The notes beneath the pieces were generated by a model. It worked only from the letters and a program-made list of their open reading frames with translations, was not told the origin of the DNA and made no database searches. Below, piece by piece: positions 1-5,696 of a DNA stretch of 6,970 nt. The DNA is from an uncultured Clostridium sp. (lineage in GTDB: Bacteria; Bacillota; Clostridia; Lachnospirales; Lachnospiraceae), in assembly GCA_900551225.1 (NCBI GenBank), contig URUZ01000333.1, forward strand, positions 1-6,970, written 5' to 3'. Made by a program: the position numbers and the translations under genes. Numbering within the stretch: position 1 is the stretch's first letter; every line of letters begins with the position of its first letter.

Positions 1-44
1 GCCAGTGATGTGGCTAGTAATACGGAAAATGTTCTTTTTTTCAT
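1..44 (-). CDS. Start of an exported protein (partial, signal peptide only)
   Basis: A minus-strand ATG at 44-42 opens a frame that stays open to the window edge: 14 codons plus two bases. It reads MKKRTFSVLLATSL and then probably Ala. This is the start of a typical secretory signal: a KKR positive n-region followed by a hydrophobic stretch. A GGAGGG Shine-Dalgarno (53-58 on the plus strand) sits 8 nt upstream, and a good sigma-A-type promoter lies further upstream. A lipoprotein such as an ABC solute-binding protein is a reasonable guess, but the lipobox and mature protein lie outside the window, so the product is not identified. The gene is divergent from the PhoH-like gene. Confidence 0.7.
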   Translation of the reverse strand, partial: MKKRTFSVLLATSL

Positions 45-84
45 AAATAAATCCCTCCAAATGATATATGTATTGACAATTACC

Positions 85-113
85 ATATTATACCAGGGGA
101 CCGTTATTGTCAA
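85..113 (-). promoter_or_regulatory. Sigma-A-type promoter for the left-edge exported-protein gene
   Basis: On the minus strand a perfect TTGACA -35 (plus-strand 108-113) is followed 17 nt later by TAATAT (85-90). A perfect TATAAT (87-92) is also present at the shorter spacing of 15 nt. Either choice puts the start of transcription near 78-80 and leaves a leader of about 35 nt before the ATG at 44. The -35 box is overlapped by two inverted repeats, so the promoter is probably regulated. Confidence 0.55.
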
Positions 114-126
114 GAAAGTATAACGG
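101..126. promoter_or_regulatory. Inverted repeat over the -35 box (candidate operator)
   Basis: CCGTTAT (101-107) and ATAACGG (120-126) are perfect 7-bp arms separated by 12 nt. They bracket the -35 hexamer of the leftward promoter. The core ATAACGGA occurs again at 220-227, upstream of the PhoH-like gene. A second inverted repeat, TTGACAAT (73-80) with ATTGTCAA (106-113), overlaps the same area. The position suits a repressor or activator site for the divergent pair; no regulator can be assigned. Confidence 0.35.
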
Positions 127-147
127 ACTGCCGGATGAGGTCTGCAG

Positions 148-153
148 TATAAT
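148..153 (+). promoter_or_regulatory. Possible -10 element for the PhoH-like gene
   Basis: A consensus TATAAT hexamer lies on the plus strand 109 nt before the PhoH-like start codon. No convincing -35 is found 16-18 nt upstream (the sequence there is GGACTG/GACTGC), so an activator would be needed or the real promoter is elsewhere, for example near the AT-rich 205-225 stretch. The leader between 154 and 262 contains CCTGGTA twice (185-191 and 199-205). Confidence 0.25.
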
Positions 154-262
154 TACCATTTGATTTACATGGTCTTTACAGTAACCTGGTAACATCATCC
201 TGGTATATGGGATATGATTATAACGGAACTGTCTAAAAAATAATGATAAAGGAGTCCTGTGA

Positions 263-1654
263 ATGATTAAAACCTATGTATTGGATACCAATGTCCTGAT
301 TCAGGCGCCCTATGCCATCCACTGTTTTGAGGATAACCAGATTGTACTGCCTGTTGCCGTGCTGGAGGAGCTGGATAACCTGAAAAAGTCAGATGGCGAG
401 AAAGGCGTCAATGCCAGGACAGCCATACGGCTTCTGGAGGGACTGCGCCAGAAAGGGGATCTGCTGGCCGGGGTGACCCTGGAAAACGGCGGAAGCCTGC
501 GGGTGGAGAAGAATTTCGTGGACATTGAACTTCCCGCCGACCTTCCGGAGGACAAGATGGATAACCGCATCCTCAAGGTCTGCAAGGGGCTTTGCGGGCA
601 GGGGAAGGAGCACACCGGTCAGGCCGGTAAGGTAATCCTTGTCACCAAGGACATCTTACTGCGGATTAAGGGGCAGATCATTGGAATCCAGGCAGAGGAT
701 TTCCTTGCTGAACAGGTTCCGGAGCGGAATGGGCAGTATACAGGCCGGCTGGAGGTGTATGCGCCGGAGGAGAGCTTTAAGGATTTTAAGAAAAAGGGAA
801 TTCCTGTAGATATCGTCTATACATCAGACCAGGAAGGCGTACATACCAAGCCCAGACTGTGGGAAAACCAGTTCATAATCCTGAAGGCAGACCAGTCTGC
901 CAAAAAGACCGTACTTGGACGGGTGGAGGGGGAGCGGATTGTGGGGCTGGACTATAAAAAAGGCAGGCCCTACGGAGCCGCGCCCAGGAATTCAGGCCAG
1001 TATTTTCTCCAGGAGGCCCTGATGCAGCCTGCTGACCGGGCGCCCCTTGTGATTGTAAAGGGGATGGCAGGTACTGCCAAGACCTTCTATTCCCTGGCAG
1101 TGGGGCTTGAAAAGCTGCTGAACAACCCCTCGGGGGAATACCGCAGAATCCTGGTCAGCCGTCCCAATGCCCAGTTCGATTCAGACATAGGCTTCCTCCC
1201 GGGGGGTGAGCAGGAAAAGATTTCCCCCCTCATGCGCCCCATTATAGACAATCTGGAGCAGCTCATTGATTCCTGTGAGGAAAAGCGCAATGAAAATGAA
1301 TCTGAGCTTCAGGGGAAAATAGACGAGATATTTGACCGTGGCCTGGTTCAGGCGGAGGCATTGAATTTCATAAGAGGGAGATCCATTGTGAGGACCTATT
1401 TAATCATTGATGAGGCCCAGAATATGACCCCGTCCCAGGTGAAGGGAATCATAACCAGGGCGGGAAAAGGGACGAAGATCATCCTTCTGGGAGATCCCGA
1501 CCAGATAGACCGCAGCTTCCTGGACGAGCGCACCAATGGGTTAAGCTATGCGGCGGAGCATATGAAGGGAAGCCCCCTGTGCTGGCAGATAACCCTTGGG
1601 GCGGAGGAATGCGAACGCTCAGGGCTTGCAATGGATGCAGTGAAGAGATTGTGA
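263..1654 (+). CDS. PIN-PhoH family ATPase (YlaK/PhoH2-type)
   Basis: A 463-residue fusion of an N-terminal PIN ribonuclease domain (about 1-150) and a C-terminal PhoH P-loop ATPase domain (about 245-450). PIN acidic positions are visible: D8 in VLDTNVLI, E35/E36 in VLEELD, D100 in MDNRIL and D130 in VTKD. The PhoH half has a Walker A GMAGTAKT (267-274), a Walker B LIIDEAQN (380-387) and the GDPDQID motif (410-416). Family members are thought to be cytoplasmic RNA helicase/endoribonuclease proteins; the actual RNA target here is unknown. Length is normal for the fused family. The Walker A is unusual: the Gly before the Lys is Ala. AAGGAG at 249-254 lies 8 nt before the ATG, fixing the start. 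The gene stands alone, convergent with the downstream regulator. Confidence 0.93.
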   Translation: MIKTYVLDTNVLIQAPYAIHCFEDNQIVLPVAVLEELDNLKKSDGEKGVNARTAIRLLEGLRQKGDLLAGVTLENGGSLRVEKNFVDIELPADLPEDKMDNRILKVCKGLCGQGKEHTGQAGKVILVTKDILLRIKGQIIGIQAEDFLAEQVPERNGQYTGRLEVYAPEESFKDFKKKGIPVDIVYTSDQEGVHTKPRLWENQFIILKADQSAKKTVLGRVEGERIVGLDYKKGRPYGAAPRNSGQYFLQEALMQPADRAPLVIVKGMAGTAKTFYSLAVGLEKLLNNPSGEYRRILVSRPNAQFDSDIGFLPGGEQEKISPLMRPIIDNLEQLIDSCEEKRNENESELQGKIDEIFDRGLVQAEALNFIRGRSIVRTYLIIDEAQNMTPSQVKGIITRAGKGTKIILLGDPDQIDRSFLDERTNGLSYAAEHMKGSPLCWQITLGAEECERSGLAMDAVKRL

Positions 1655-1690
1655 TACGGGAGTGCTGTTTCTAAAATTACACGGGCTTTA

Positions 1691-2371
1691 TTACTGCGTC
1701 ATGAGCACGTTCAGATGCATGAATTTCGCCCGGTAGCAGCCTTCGATATCCTTCTCGCGGATGGCTGTCATAATGGAGCGGTGGGAGTCCAGCAGCGGAT
1801 TGATGTCCTCGGGATTGTAGAGCAGCTCCGCGCTGTGCTGCATATTCTCACGGATCAGGAGATCCAGGGCCTCGGTGATGCTGTGGATGAACCGGTTGCC
1901 GGACAGGGACCAGATGTAGCTGTGGAACTCATAGTCCACCAGGTGGAAGGCTGCCAGATCACGCCTGTTTAAGGCCGCCTCGATCTTCTGGTAGATCATC
2001 TCCAGATGCTCCACCTTTTTCTCAAAGTCCGGCTGGCTGAAGGAGGTGTAAATGCTTCCCACTTCCATATAATTGCGGAACAGCAGGATATCATTGTTCT
2101 TGTTGGATATCAGGTTTAAGCTGTAGAGGTCATTGAAATAGGGGGACATATTGAACTGGGTCACATAGGTGCCTTCACCCTGCTTGGTCTCCGTAAGCCC
2201 CAGGGCGTTGGTGCGCTGGATTGCGGAGCGCAGGGTCATCCTGCTGATTCCCAGGGTGGCAGCCAGATCAGTCTCCGGTGGAATCTTGGAACCTACCGGC
2301 CATGTGCCGGCGAGGATGTTGTTCAGTACATAGTCGTAGGCCTGGTCCACGACTTTTTTTATTTTTGTCAT
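1691..2371 (-). CDS. GntR family transcriptional regulator, FCD (FadR C-terminal) subfamily
   Basis: A 226-residue DNA-binding regulator. Residues 1-72 form the GntR winged helix: PVGSKIPPETDLAATLGISR, then MTLRSAIQ and the wing GLTETKQGEGTYV. Residues about 90-222 form an all-helical FCD effector domain. Its usual metal/ligand residues are visible: D146 and H150 in VDYEFH, H197 in DSHRSI, H219 in FMHLN. FCD proteins usually bind small organic acids or sugar acids and repress a neighbouring catabolic or transport operon. AGGAG (2382-2386) lies 10 nt before the ATG, a slightly long spacing. The gene is transcribed away from the redox block and converges with the PhoH-like gene. Its natural target may have been the ABC transporter whose ATPase tail survives at 5529-5696 (inference). 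Confidence 0.93.
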   Translation of the reverse strand: MTKIKKVVDQAYDYVLNNILAGTWPVGSKIPPETDLAATLGISRMTLRSAIQRTNALGLTETKQGEGTYVTQFNMSPYFNDLYSLNLISNKNNDILLFRNYMEVGSIYTSFSQPDFEKKVEHLEMIYQKIEAALNRRDLAAFHLVDYEFHSYIWSLSGNRFIHSITEALDLLIRENMQHSAELLYNPEDINPLLDSHRSIMTAIREKDIEGCYRAKFMHLNVLMTQ

Positions 2372-2398
2372 AAGGTGATTTCTCCTGGTTTAATTGTG

Positions 2399-2415
2399 CA
2401 GATGTCTAACGTCTG
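2399..2415. promoter_or_regulatory. Imperfect palindrome upstream of the GntR gene (possible autoregulatory operator)
   Basis: CAGATG-TCTAA-CGTCTG is a 17-bp near-palindrome matching at 5 of 6 arm positions. It lies 28-44 bp upstream of the GntR start codon and just downstream of the predicted promoter at 2430-2458, where repressor binding would block transcription. GntR/FCD proteins commonly bind short palindromes in their own promoters. The site is short, so chance is not excluded. Confidence 0.35.
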
Positions 2416-2429
2416 TCCACATACTTATA

Positions 2430-2458
2430 ACTGTAGAACAGATTGATGGGAAAGTCAA
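2430..2458 (-). promoter_or_regulatory. Predicted promoter of the GntR regulator gene
   Basis: On the minus strand TTGACT (plus-strand 2453-2458) and TACAGT (2430-2435) are separated by 17 nt. The -35 matches consensus at 5 of 6 positions and the -10 at 4 of 6. Transcription would begin near 2423, leaving a leader of about 50 nt. Confidence 0.4.
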
Positions 2459-2522
2459 TGTCCGAATTTCAAAATATTTACATTTATTTTACCCATCCTT
2501 GATAGCCACCAAGGAGATATCT

Positions 2523-3629
2523 CTATTTAAATACTTCAGCCACCCGCTTAAGATTGTCCGTGATGTGCAGGTGCTGCGGGCAATGCTCCTCACACTGTTT
2601 GCAGTTAATGCAGTCACTTGCCTTGCCATGGGTTAATATCAGATTTCCATAGGTGGTCATCGTACCCCCCTGCAAACCGTACTGCTCATAGTCGTTATAC
2701 AGGGCAAAAAACTCCGGTATTGCGATTTTTTGCGGGCAATTCTCAATGCAGTAACGGCAGCCGGTACACGGAATGGCAATGCTGTCGTTAATAATTTGCA
2801 CTGTTTTTGCCACCGCCTGCTGCTCGGCTTCGCTCAGCGGCTGAAACTCCTTCATATAGCTGACGTTGTCCTCAAGCTGATCTGGTGTGCTCATGCCGCT
2901 GAGAACCACTATGACGTTTTCCAGAGAAGCAGCATAGCGTATGCCCCATGACGCCATGCTGAGATGGGGGTTGTGTTCGCTCAGCAGCTCTGCCGCCGCC
3001 TGCGGAGGATTTGCCAGCGCGCCGCCCTTGAGGGGTTCCATAACAGCAACCGGAACGCCGTGCTTGACACACACCTCGTAACACTTGCGGCTTTGAATAC
3101 TTTCATTTTCCCAGTCGATATAATTAATCTGAAGCTGTACCAGCTCAGTCTCCGGGTGGTCGGTTAAAATTTGTTCCAAGGTTTCGGCGTCATCGTGGAA
3201 GGAAAAACCGATGTGCCGTATTTTTCCTTCCGCTTTTTTCCGCGCCATAAATTCAAAGCCGCCCAGCCGCTGCACATCGGGATAGTATGACTTCCCCAGA
3301 GAGTGCAGAAAATAGTTGTCAAAATATTCCACACCACAGCGCTCCAGCTGTTCGTCAAAAATCCGCTCGTAGTCCTCCATGGTTTTCGTAATGAACACTG
3401 GCATTTTAGTGGTAATGGTGTAGGCAGTCCGTGGGTAGCGCTTCGCCACCAGCTCCCCAAAGGCTTTTTCACTCATCCCGTGGTGGTAGACATAGGCAGT
3501 GTCGAAATAAGTAAAACCTTCCGCCAGAAAGCGGTCAATCATCTGCCTGGTCAGCGCGGTATCCACTGCGCTCCAATCATCCGGGTCGGTCTGTGGCAGA
3601 CGCATCAGCCCAAATCCAAGTTTTTTCAT
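2523..3629 (-). CDS. Aldo/keto reductase with C-terminal [4Fe-4S] ferredoxin-like domain
   Basis: A 368-residue predicted oxidoreductase. Residues 1-270 form the aldo/keto reductase barrel, with the catalytic tetrad visible as D43 and Y48 (FDTAYVY), K75 (TTKMP) and H109 (FLHS). Residues about 283-355 carry two cysteine clusters typical of a 2[4Fe-4S] ferredoxin: C288, C291, C294, C298 and C340, C343, C346, C350. Such proteins reduce carbonyls with NAD(P)H and may also pass electrons through the clusters; the substrate is unknown. The start was set at 3629 because AAAGGAG lies 8 nt upstream. An in-frame ATG at 3653 would add 8 residues, but that extension contains the ribosome binding site and is unlikely to be used. 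It is the last gene of the TetR-controlled operon, 43 nt after the flavoprotein stop. Confidence 0.93.
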   Translation of the reverse strand: MKKLGFGLMRLPQTDPDDWSAVDTALTRQMIDRFLAEGFTYFDTAYVYHHGMSEKAFGELVAKRYPRTAYTITTKMPVFITKTMEDYERIFDEQLERCGVEYFDNYFLHSLGKSYYPDVQRLGGFEFMARKKAEGKIRHIGFSFHDDAETLEQILTDHPETELVQLQINYIDWENESIQSRKCYEVCVKHGVPVAVMEPLKGGALANPPQAAAELLSEHNPHLSMASWGIRYAASLENVIVVLSGMSTPDQLEDNVSYMKEFQPLSEAEQQAVAKTVQIINDSIAIPCTGCRYCIENCPQKIAIPEFFALYNDYEQYGLQGGTMTTYGNLILTHGKASDCINCKQCEEHCPQHLHITDNLKRVAEVFK

Positions 3630-3672
3630 TCTATCCGCTCCTTTCCTACGCATTCAGAGTTTCAATTTTGTG

Positions 3673-4221
3673 CTAAAGGCTTAGTCCCAACTGATAGGCG
3701 GCTTGTTTTCCTTTGGTGGAAACTGTTCCTGCCGCGCCTGCGCCGCTCTCTAAAATCATGCCCCGATCCTTTATGGGGTGGTCAAAGCTGCGAATCAGGT
3801 TTTGATACAGCATTTTGGGAATTTCAAACAGGTTCGCACCCGCTTCGCAGGTGGAGATAAAAACGGCCTCTCTAAAGTGGAAAACCTCCGGCTGCGTGTA
3901 AAACTTACTGTAAGTACGGTCAATCATTGTTTTGAGCTGGGCGGATACGTCATAGAAATACACCGGAGTTGCCAGCACAAGCACATCGGACACAGACATT
4001 GCTTCAAAGAGCTGCTCCATGTCGTCCTTTTGTACACAGGTTCCGCCGTTCTGGTGGCACGCCTCGCAGCCAATGCAAGGGCGAATGTTCATCTTTTGCA
4101 GGTGCAGCGTTTGCACAGTGTGTCCGCTCTCCTTAGCCCCGCGTGCAAACTCCGCACACAAGGTATCTGAGTTGCCGCCGATTCGCGGGCTGGAAGAAAT
4201 CACTAAAATGTTTTTTTGCAT
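3673..4221 (-). CDS. Flavodoxin-like NAD(P)H-dependent FMN/iron-sulfur flavoprotein
   Basis: A 182-residue flavodoxin-fold protein. The FMN phosphate-binding loop SSSPRIGGNSD is at residues 9-19. The TPVYFYDVSAQLKTMIDRTY segment (85-104) is typical of the NADPH-dependent FMN reductase/iron-sulfur flavoprotein group. Cysteines C49, C52, C55 and C62 (CIGCEAC, then C) match the compact cluster-binding motif of iron-sulfur flavoproteins, so it may carry one [4Fe-4S] centre beside FMN. It probably shuttles electrons, perhaps with the Fe-S aldo/keto reductase encoded next; the substrate is unknown. AAGGAG lies 7 nt before the ATG, and only 17 nt separate this gene from the broken ketopantoate-reductase-like gene upstream, so they are co-transcribed. 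Confidence 0.9.
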   Translation of the reverse strand: MQKNILVISSSPRIGGNSDTLCAEFARGAKESGHTVQTLHLQKMNIRPCIGCEACHQNGGTCVQKDDMEQLFEAMSVSDVLVLATPVYFYDVSAQLKTMIDRTYSKFYTQPEVFHFREAVFISTCEAGANLFEIPKMLYQNLIRSFDHPIKDRGMILESGAGAAGTVSTKGKQAAYQLGLSL

Positions 4222-4238
4222 GACAATTCTCCTTAAAT

Positions 4239-4794
4239 TTAGTTTTGAAAAAACGGCCCCAGGGCAGTGAGCCGGGGAATCTCCATCCCAAAACGCACCG
4301 CCTGGGCATAAACGTCTTGTGGGAATTTTTGCTGTGCTTCCTGTGTGAGATGGGCGGTGTTTTCTACCCGGTCGATCATTTCCGAGCCCAGACCGCCGGC
4401 GGTGTTAGCAGCATACATCCCCCCAGACAATCCGCTCTGCCGCAATTGATTCCATACTGTCCCAGAGGTTGCTGAAGATGAGAACCGTGGCGTCTCCTCC
4501 TGCGGCGGAGATGGTCTCAAGCGCCTCCGCCACCTGATTGTGATTCACGCTTACAAGGATGAGATCGTAATCCGCTCCCGCCGGGATAGCCTCCAAAAGC
4601 GTGGCGGGCCACCGCTCGGCCACTGCTTGCCCTTGAGGATTCTCCCGTTCATCCAAAATATTAAGCTCCATGGAGGAACCGTACTGCTTAGCTCTGCCGG
4701 ACCGAACAAGAAACTGCACATGGTGCCCAGCGTGTTCAAAGGCCCAACCATACCCAGCCGCAACGGCGCCCCGTCCAATCATCAAGATGTTCAT
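4239..4794 (-). pseudogene. Ketopantoate reductase-like (ApbA/PanE fold) gene, frameshifted and internally deleted
   Basis: The first frame (4794-4405) encodes 129 residues, of which the first 125 read as the N-terminal NADP-binding half: MNILMIGRGAVAAGYG, then DYDLILVSVNH and TVLIFSNLWD, ending in IVWG. It then reads four unrelated residues to a stop. The family C-terminus continues in another frame (AANTAGG onward to VYAQAVRFGMEIPRL and FFQN, stop at 4239-4241). The switch falls on a run of six G on the minus strand (4419-4424); removing one G joins the frames into about 184 residues. Family members usually have about 300-340, so roughly 120-150 residues of the middle/C-terminal domain are also missing. 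The family oxidises or reduces small keto acids or alcohols; this copy cannot form a normal enzyme. It is first in the operon, with its own good Shine-Dalgarno (AAGGG, 6 nt spacing). Confidence 0.8.
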
Positions 4795-4817
4795 GGGAAT
4801 CCCTTCTTTTTTAAAAG

Positions 4818-4847
4818 TTTTTTAATATAGCACAATATATTAAAAAA
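4818..4847. promoter_or_regulatory. Perfect 12-bp inverted repeat, likely TetR operator
   Basis: The arms TTTTTTAATATA (4818-4829) and TATATTAAAAAA (4836-4847) are exact reverse complements around a 6-nt spacer, GCACAA. The site lies immediately downstream of the -10 box of the leftward operon and covers its predicted start of transcription (near 4842), the classic position for repression. TetR-family genes commonly bind palindromes in the gap between themselves and a divergent operon. The arms are AT-rich, so the palindrome carries less information than its length suggests. Confidence 0.65.
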
Positions 4848-4848
4848 T

Positions 4849-4878
4849 ATTTTAACGCAGAGGGCTTGTAATTGTCAA
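4849..4878 (-). promoter_or_regulatory. Promoter of the leftward redox operon
   Basis: On the minus strand a perfect TTGACA (plus-strand 4873-4878) is followed after 18 nt by TAAAAT (4849-4854), which matches 5 of 6 consensus positions. The predicted start of transcription lies in the 12-bp inverted repeat. The -35 overlaps the -35 of the divergent tetR promoter by 5 bp, so the two promoters probably compete for RNA polymerase. Confidence 0.6.
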
Positions 4879-4899
4879 GATGGTTTTGTAATATATAGA
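4872..4899 (+). promoter_or_regulatory. Promoter of the TetR regulator gene
   Basis: TTGTCA (4872-4877) and TATAGA (4894-4899) are spaced by 16 nt on the plus strand. Both are near consensus. The leader would be about 40 nt. A weak second inverted repeat, TAATAT (4889-4894) with ATATTA (4903-4908), overlaps the -10 region and could be a lower-affinity regulator site. Confidence 0.5.
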
Positions 4900-4946
4900 G
4901 TAATATTAAAAATGTTTACAATAGATGAAAGAGGAGGGAAGCCGCC

Positions 4947-5528
4947 ATGTCAAAATATGAAATCCGGACACAGGCAAAAAAAGACGCGCTGATCCGCGCG
5001 GCGCTTACATTATTTCAGGAGCGCGGCTACTCGTCCGTCAGTGTGAACGAAATTGCCGCTGCCTCGGGTGTATCCGCCCCCTCCATTTATAACTATTTTG
5101 GCAGCAAGGAAAAACTGCTGTACAAATGCGTCCGTGTTTTAATGCGGGATACCAACAAAACGATGATTGAATTGTTTGAGGGAACCGACAGTTTTAAGGA
5201 ACGGCTGCTTCAAGCGGTCAAACTGTGCGCCGAGCAGCCGCGGCAGCTTTTGGAGGAGCAGTTCTCAGCTGCCGCTTTGGAGGATAAAGCGATGCTGCCC
5301 CTGCTCGCCGAAAGTACGCAGAGGATTCGGATTGAGCTTCTCACCGCGTTTATTGACTCCGGCCGGCAAGAGGGGGCCATCAGCCCAAAGCTCCCCACCG
5401 AAACGATTGTCGAATTTTTAACTGCTATTACGGAATTACAGGCGAGGCATGTGCACTCGAATAAAAATCATGAGCAAGGCGAGGCGCTTAACCATCTGAT
5501 GCTATACGGCCTGATTGGGCATGAGTAA
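4947..5528 (+). CDS. TetR/AcrR family transcriptional regulator
   Basis: A 193-residue regulator. Residues 10-58 form the TetR DNA-binding domain, with the typical pattern ALTLFQERGYSSVSVNEIA, then ASGVSAPSIYNYFGSKEKLL. Residues 60-193 form the helical ligand-binding/dimer domain, which is too variable to predict an inducer. GAGGAGGG lies 8 nt before the ATG. The gene is divergent from the ketopantoate-reductase-like/flavoprotein/aldo-keto reductase operon, and the shared gap carries a strong palindrome, so it very likely represses that operon and perhaps itself. Its stop codon abuts a remnant of an unrelated ABC transporter gene, marking one edge of the redox block. Confidence 0.93.
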   Translation: MSKYEIRTQAKKDALIRAALTLFQERGYSSVSVNEIAAASGVSAPSIYNYFGSKEKLLYKCVRVLMRDTNKTMIELFEGTDSFKERLLQAVKLCAEQPRQLLEEQFSAAALEDKAMLPLLAESTQRIRIELLTAFIDSGRQEGAISPKLPTETIVEFLTAITELQARHVHSNKNHEQGEALNHLMLYGLIGHE

Positions 5529-5696
5529 TTTGGGGCTGCCATTTACCATGGAAATGTGCTGCGCTACACAGTGGAAACCGGCGCTGTGGATCTGAAGGCA
5601 GATACCCTTTTTCGCAGTTTCCATCTGTACAATCATGGAAATATTGTGTATATTAAGATTAAAAAGAGCAACTGCCTGAAATTGCAGGCAGCCTAG
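5529..5696 (+). pseudogene. C-terminal remnant of a polyamine-type ABC transporter ATPase (TOBE domain)
   Basis: This is the frame directly after the tetR stop, 55 codons ending at TAG 5694-5696. It reads AIYHGNVLRYTVETG, then DLKADTLFRSF, then HGNIVYIKIKKSNCLKL. The pattern (GN-x-LRY-x-V-x-TG, hydrophobic strand, G-x-x-VY-x-KI) resembles the TOBE_2 domain at the end of PotA/FbpC-like ATPases. There is no start codon with a ribosome binding site and no Walker, signature or switch motif, so only the end of the gene is left. Its stop lies 9 nt before the PHP gene, as in an intact operon. The family call rests on pattern recognition of a short segment; that it is decayed coding sequence is more certain than its exact parent. 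Confidence 0.65.
5672..5691 (+). other. Short hairpin just upstream of the PHP gene's ribosome binding site
   Basis: CTGCCTG (5672-5678) and CAGGCAG (5685-5691) form a perfect 7-bp, GC-rich stem with a 6-nt loop. The stem ends 3 nt before the AGGAGG Shine-Dalgarno. There is no following T run, so it is not a normal terminator. It lies inside the ATPase remnant's last codons and may simply reflect coding sequence, or may affect translation or mRNA stability of the PHP gene. Confidence 0.35.

Noticed and set aside
1655..1690. Bidirectional terminator between the convergent PhoH and GntR genes
   Set aside because: The 36-bp gap contains no stem-loop with a flanking T or A run.
2496..2515. Hairpin TCCTTG/CAAGGA after the aldo/keto reductase gene as a terminator
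   Set aside because: The stem is only 6 bp with an 8-nt loop and no T run follows on the minus strand, so it is not a convincing intrinsic terminator.
2394..2636. Plus-strand open frame covering the gap upstream of the GntR gene
   Set aside because: It overlaps the aldo/keto reductase 3' end in antisense, has no ribosome binding site, and includes predicted promoter sequence.
3630..3653. Upstream ATG extending the aldo/keto reductase by 8 residues
   Set aside because: The extension contains the AAAGGAG ribosome binding site for the internal ATG at 3629, and the family begins naturally at MKKLGFGLMRLP.
3303..3860. Plus-strand open frame of 185 codons
   Set aside because: It runs opposite the aldo/keto reductase and flavoprotein genes and across their junction, with no recognisable family; it is a shadow of their codon usage.
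2372..5540. Transposon or integron carrying the redox block
   Set aside because: No transposase, integrase, terminal inverted repeats or target-site duplication was found at the proposed edges; insertion is inferred only from gene context.
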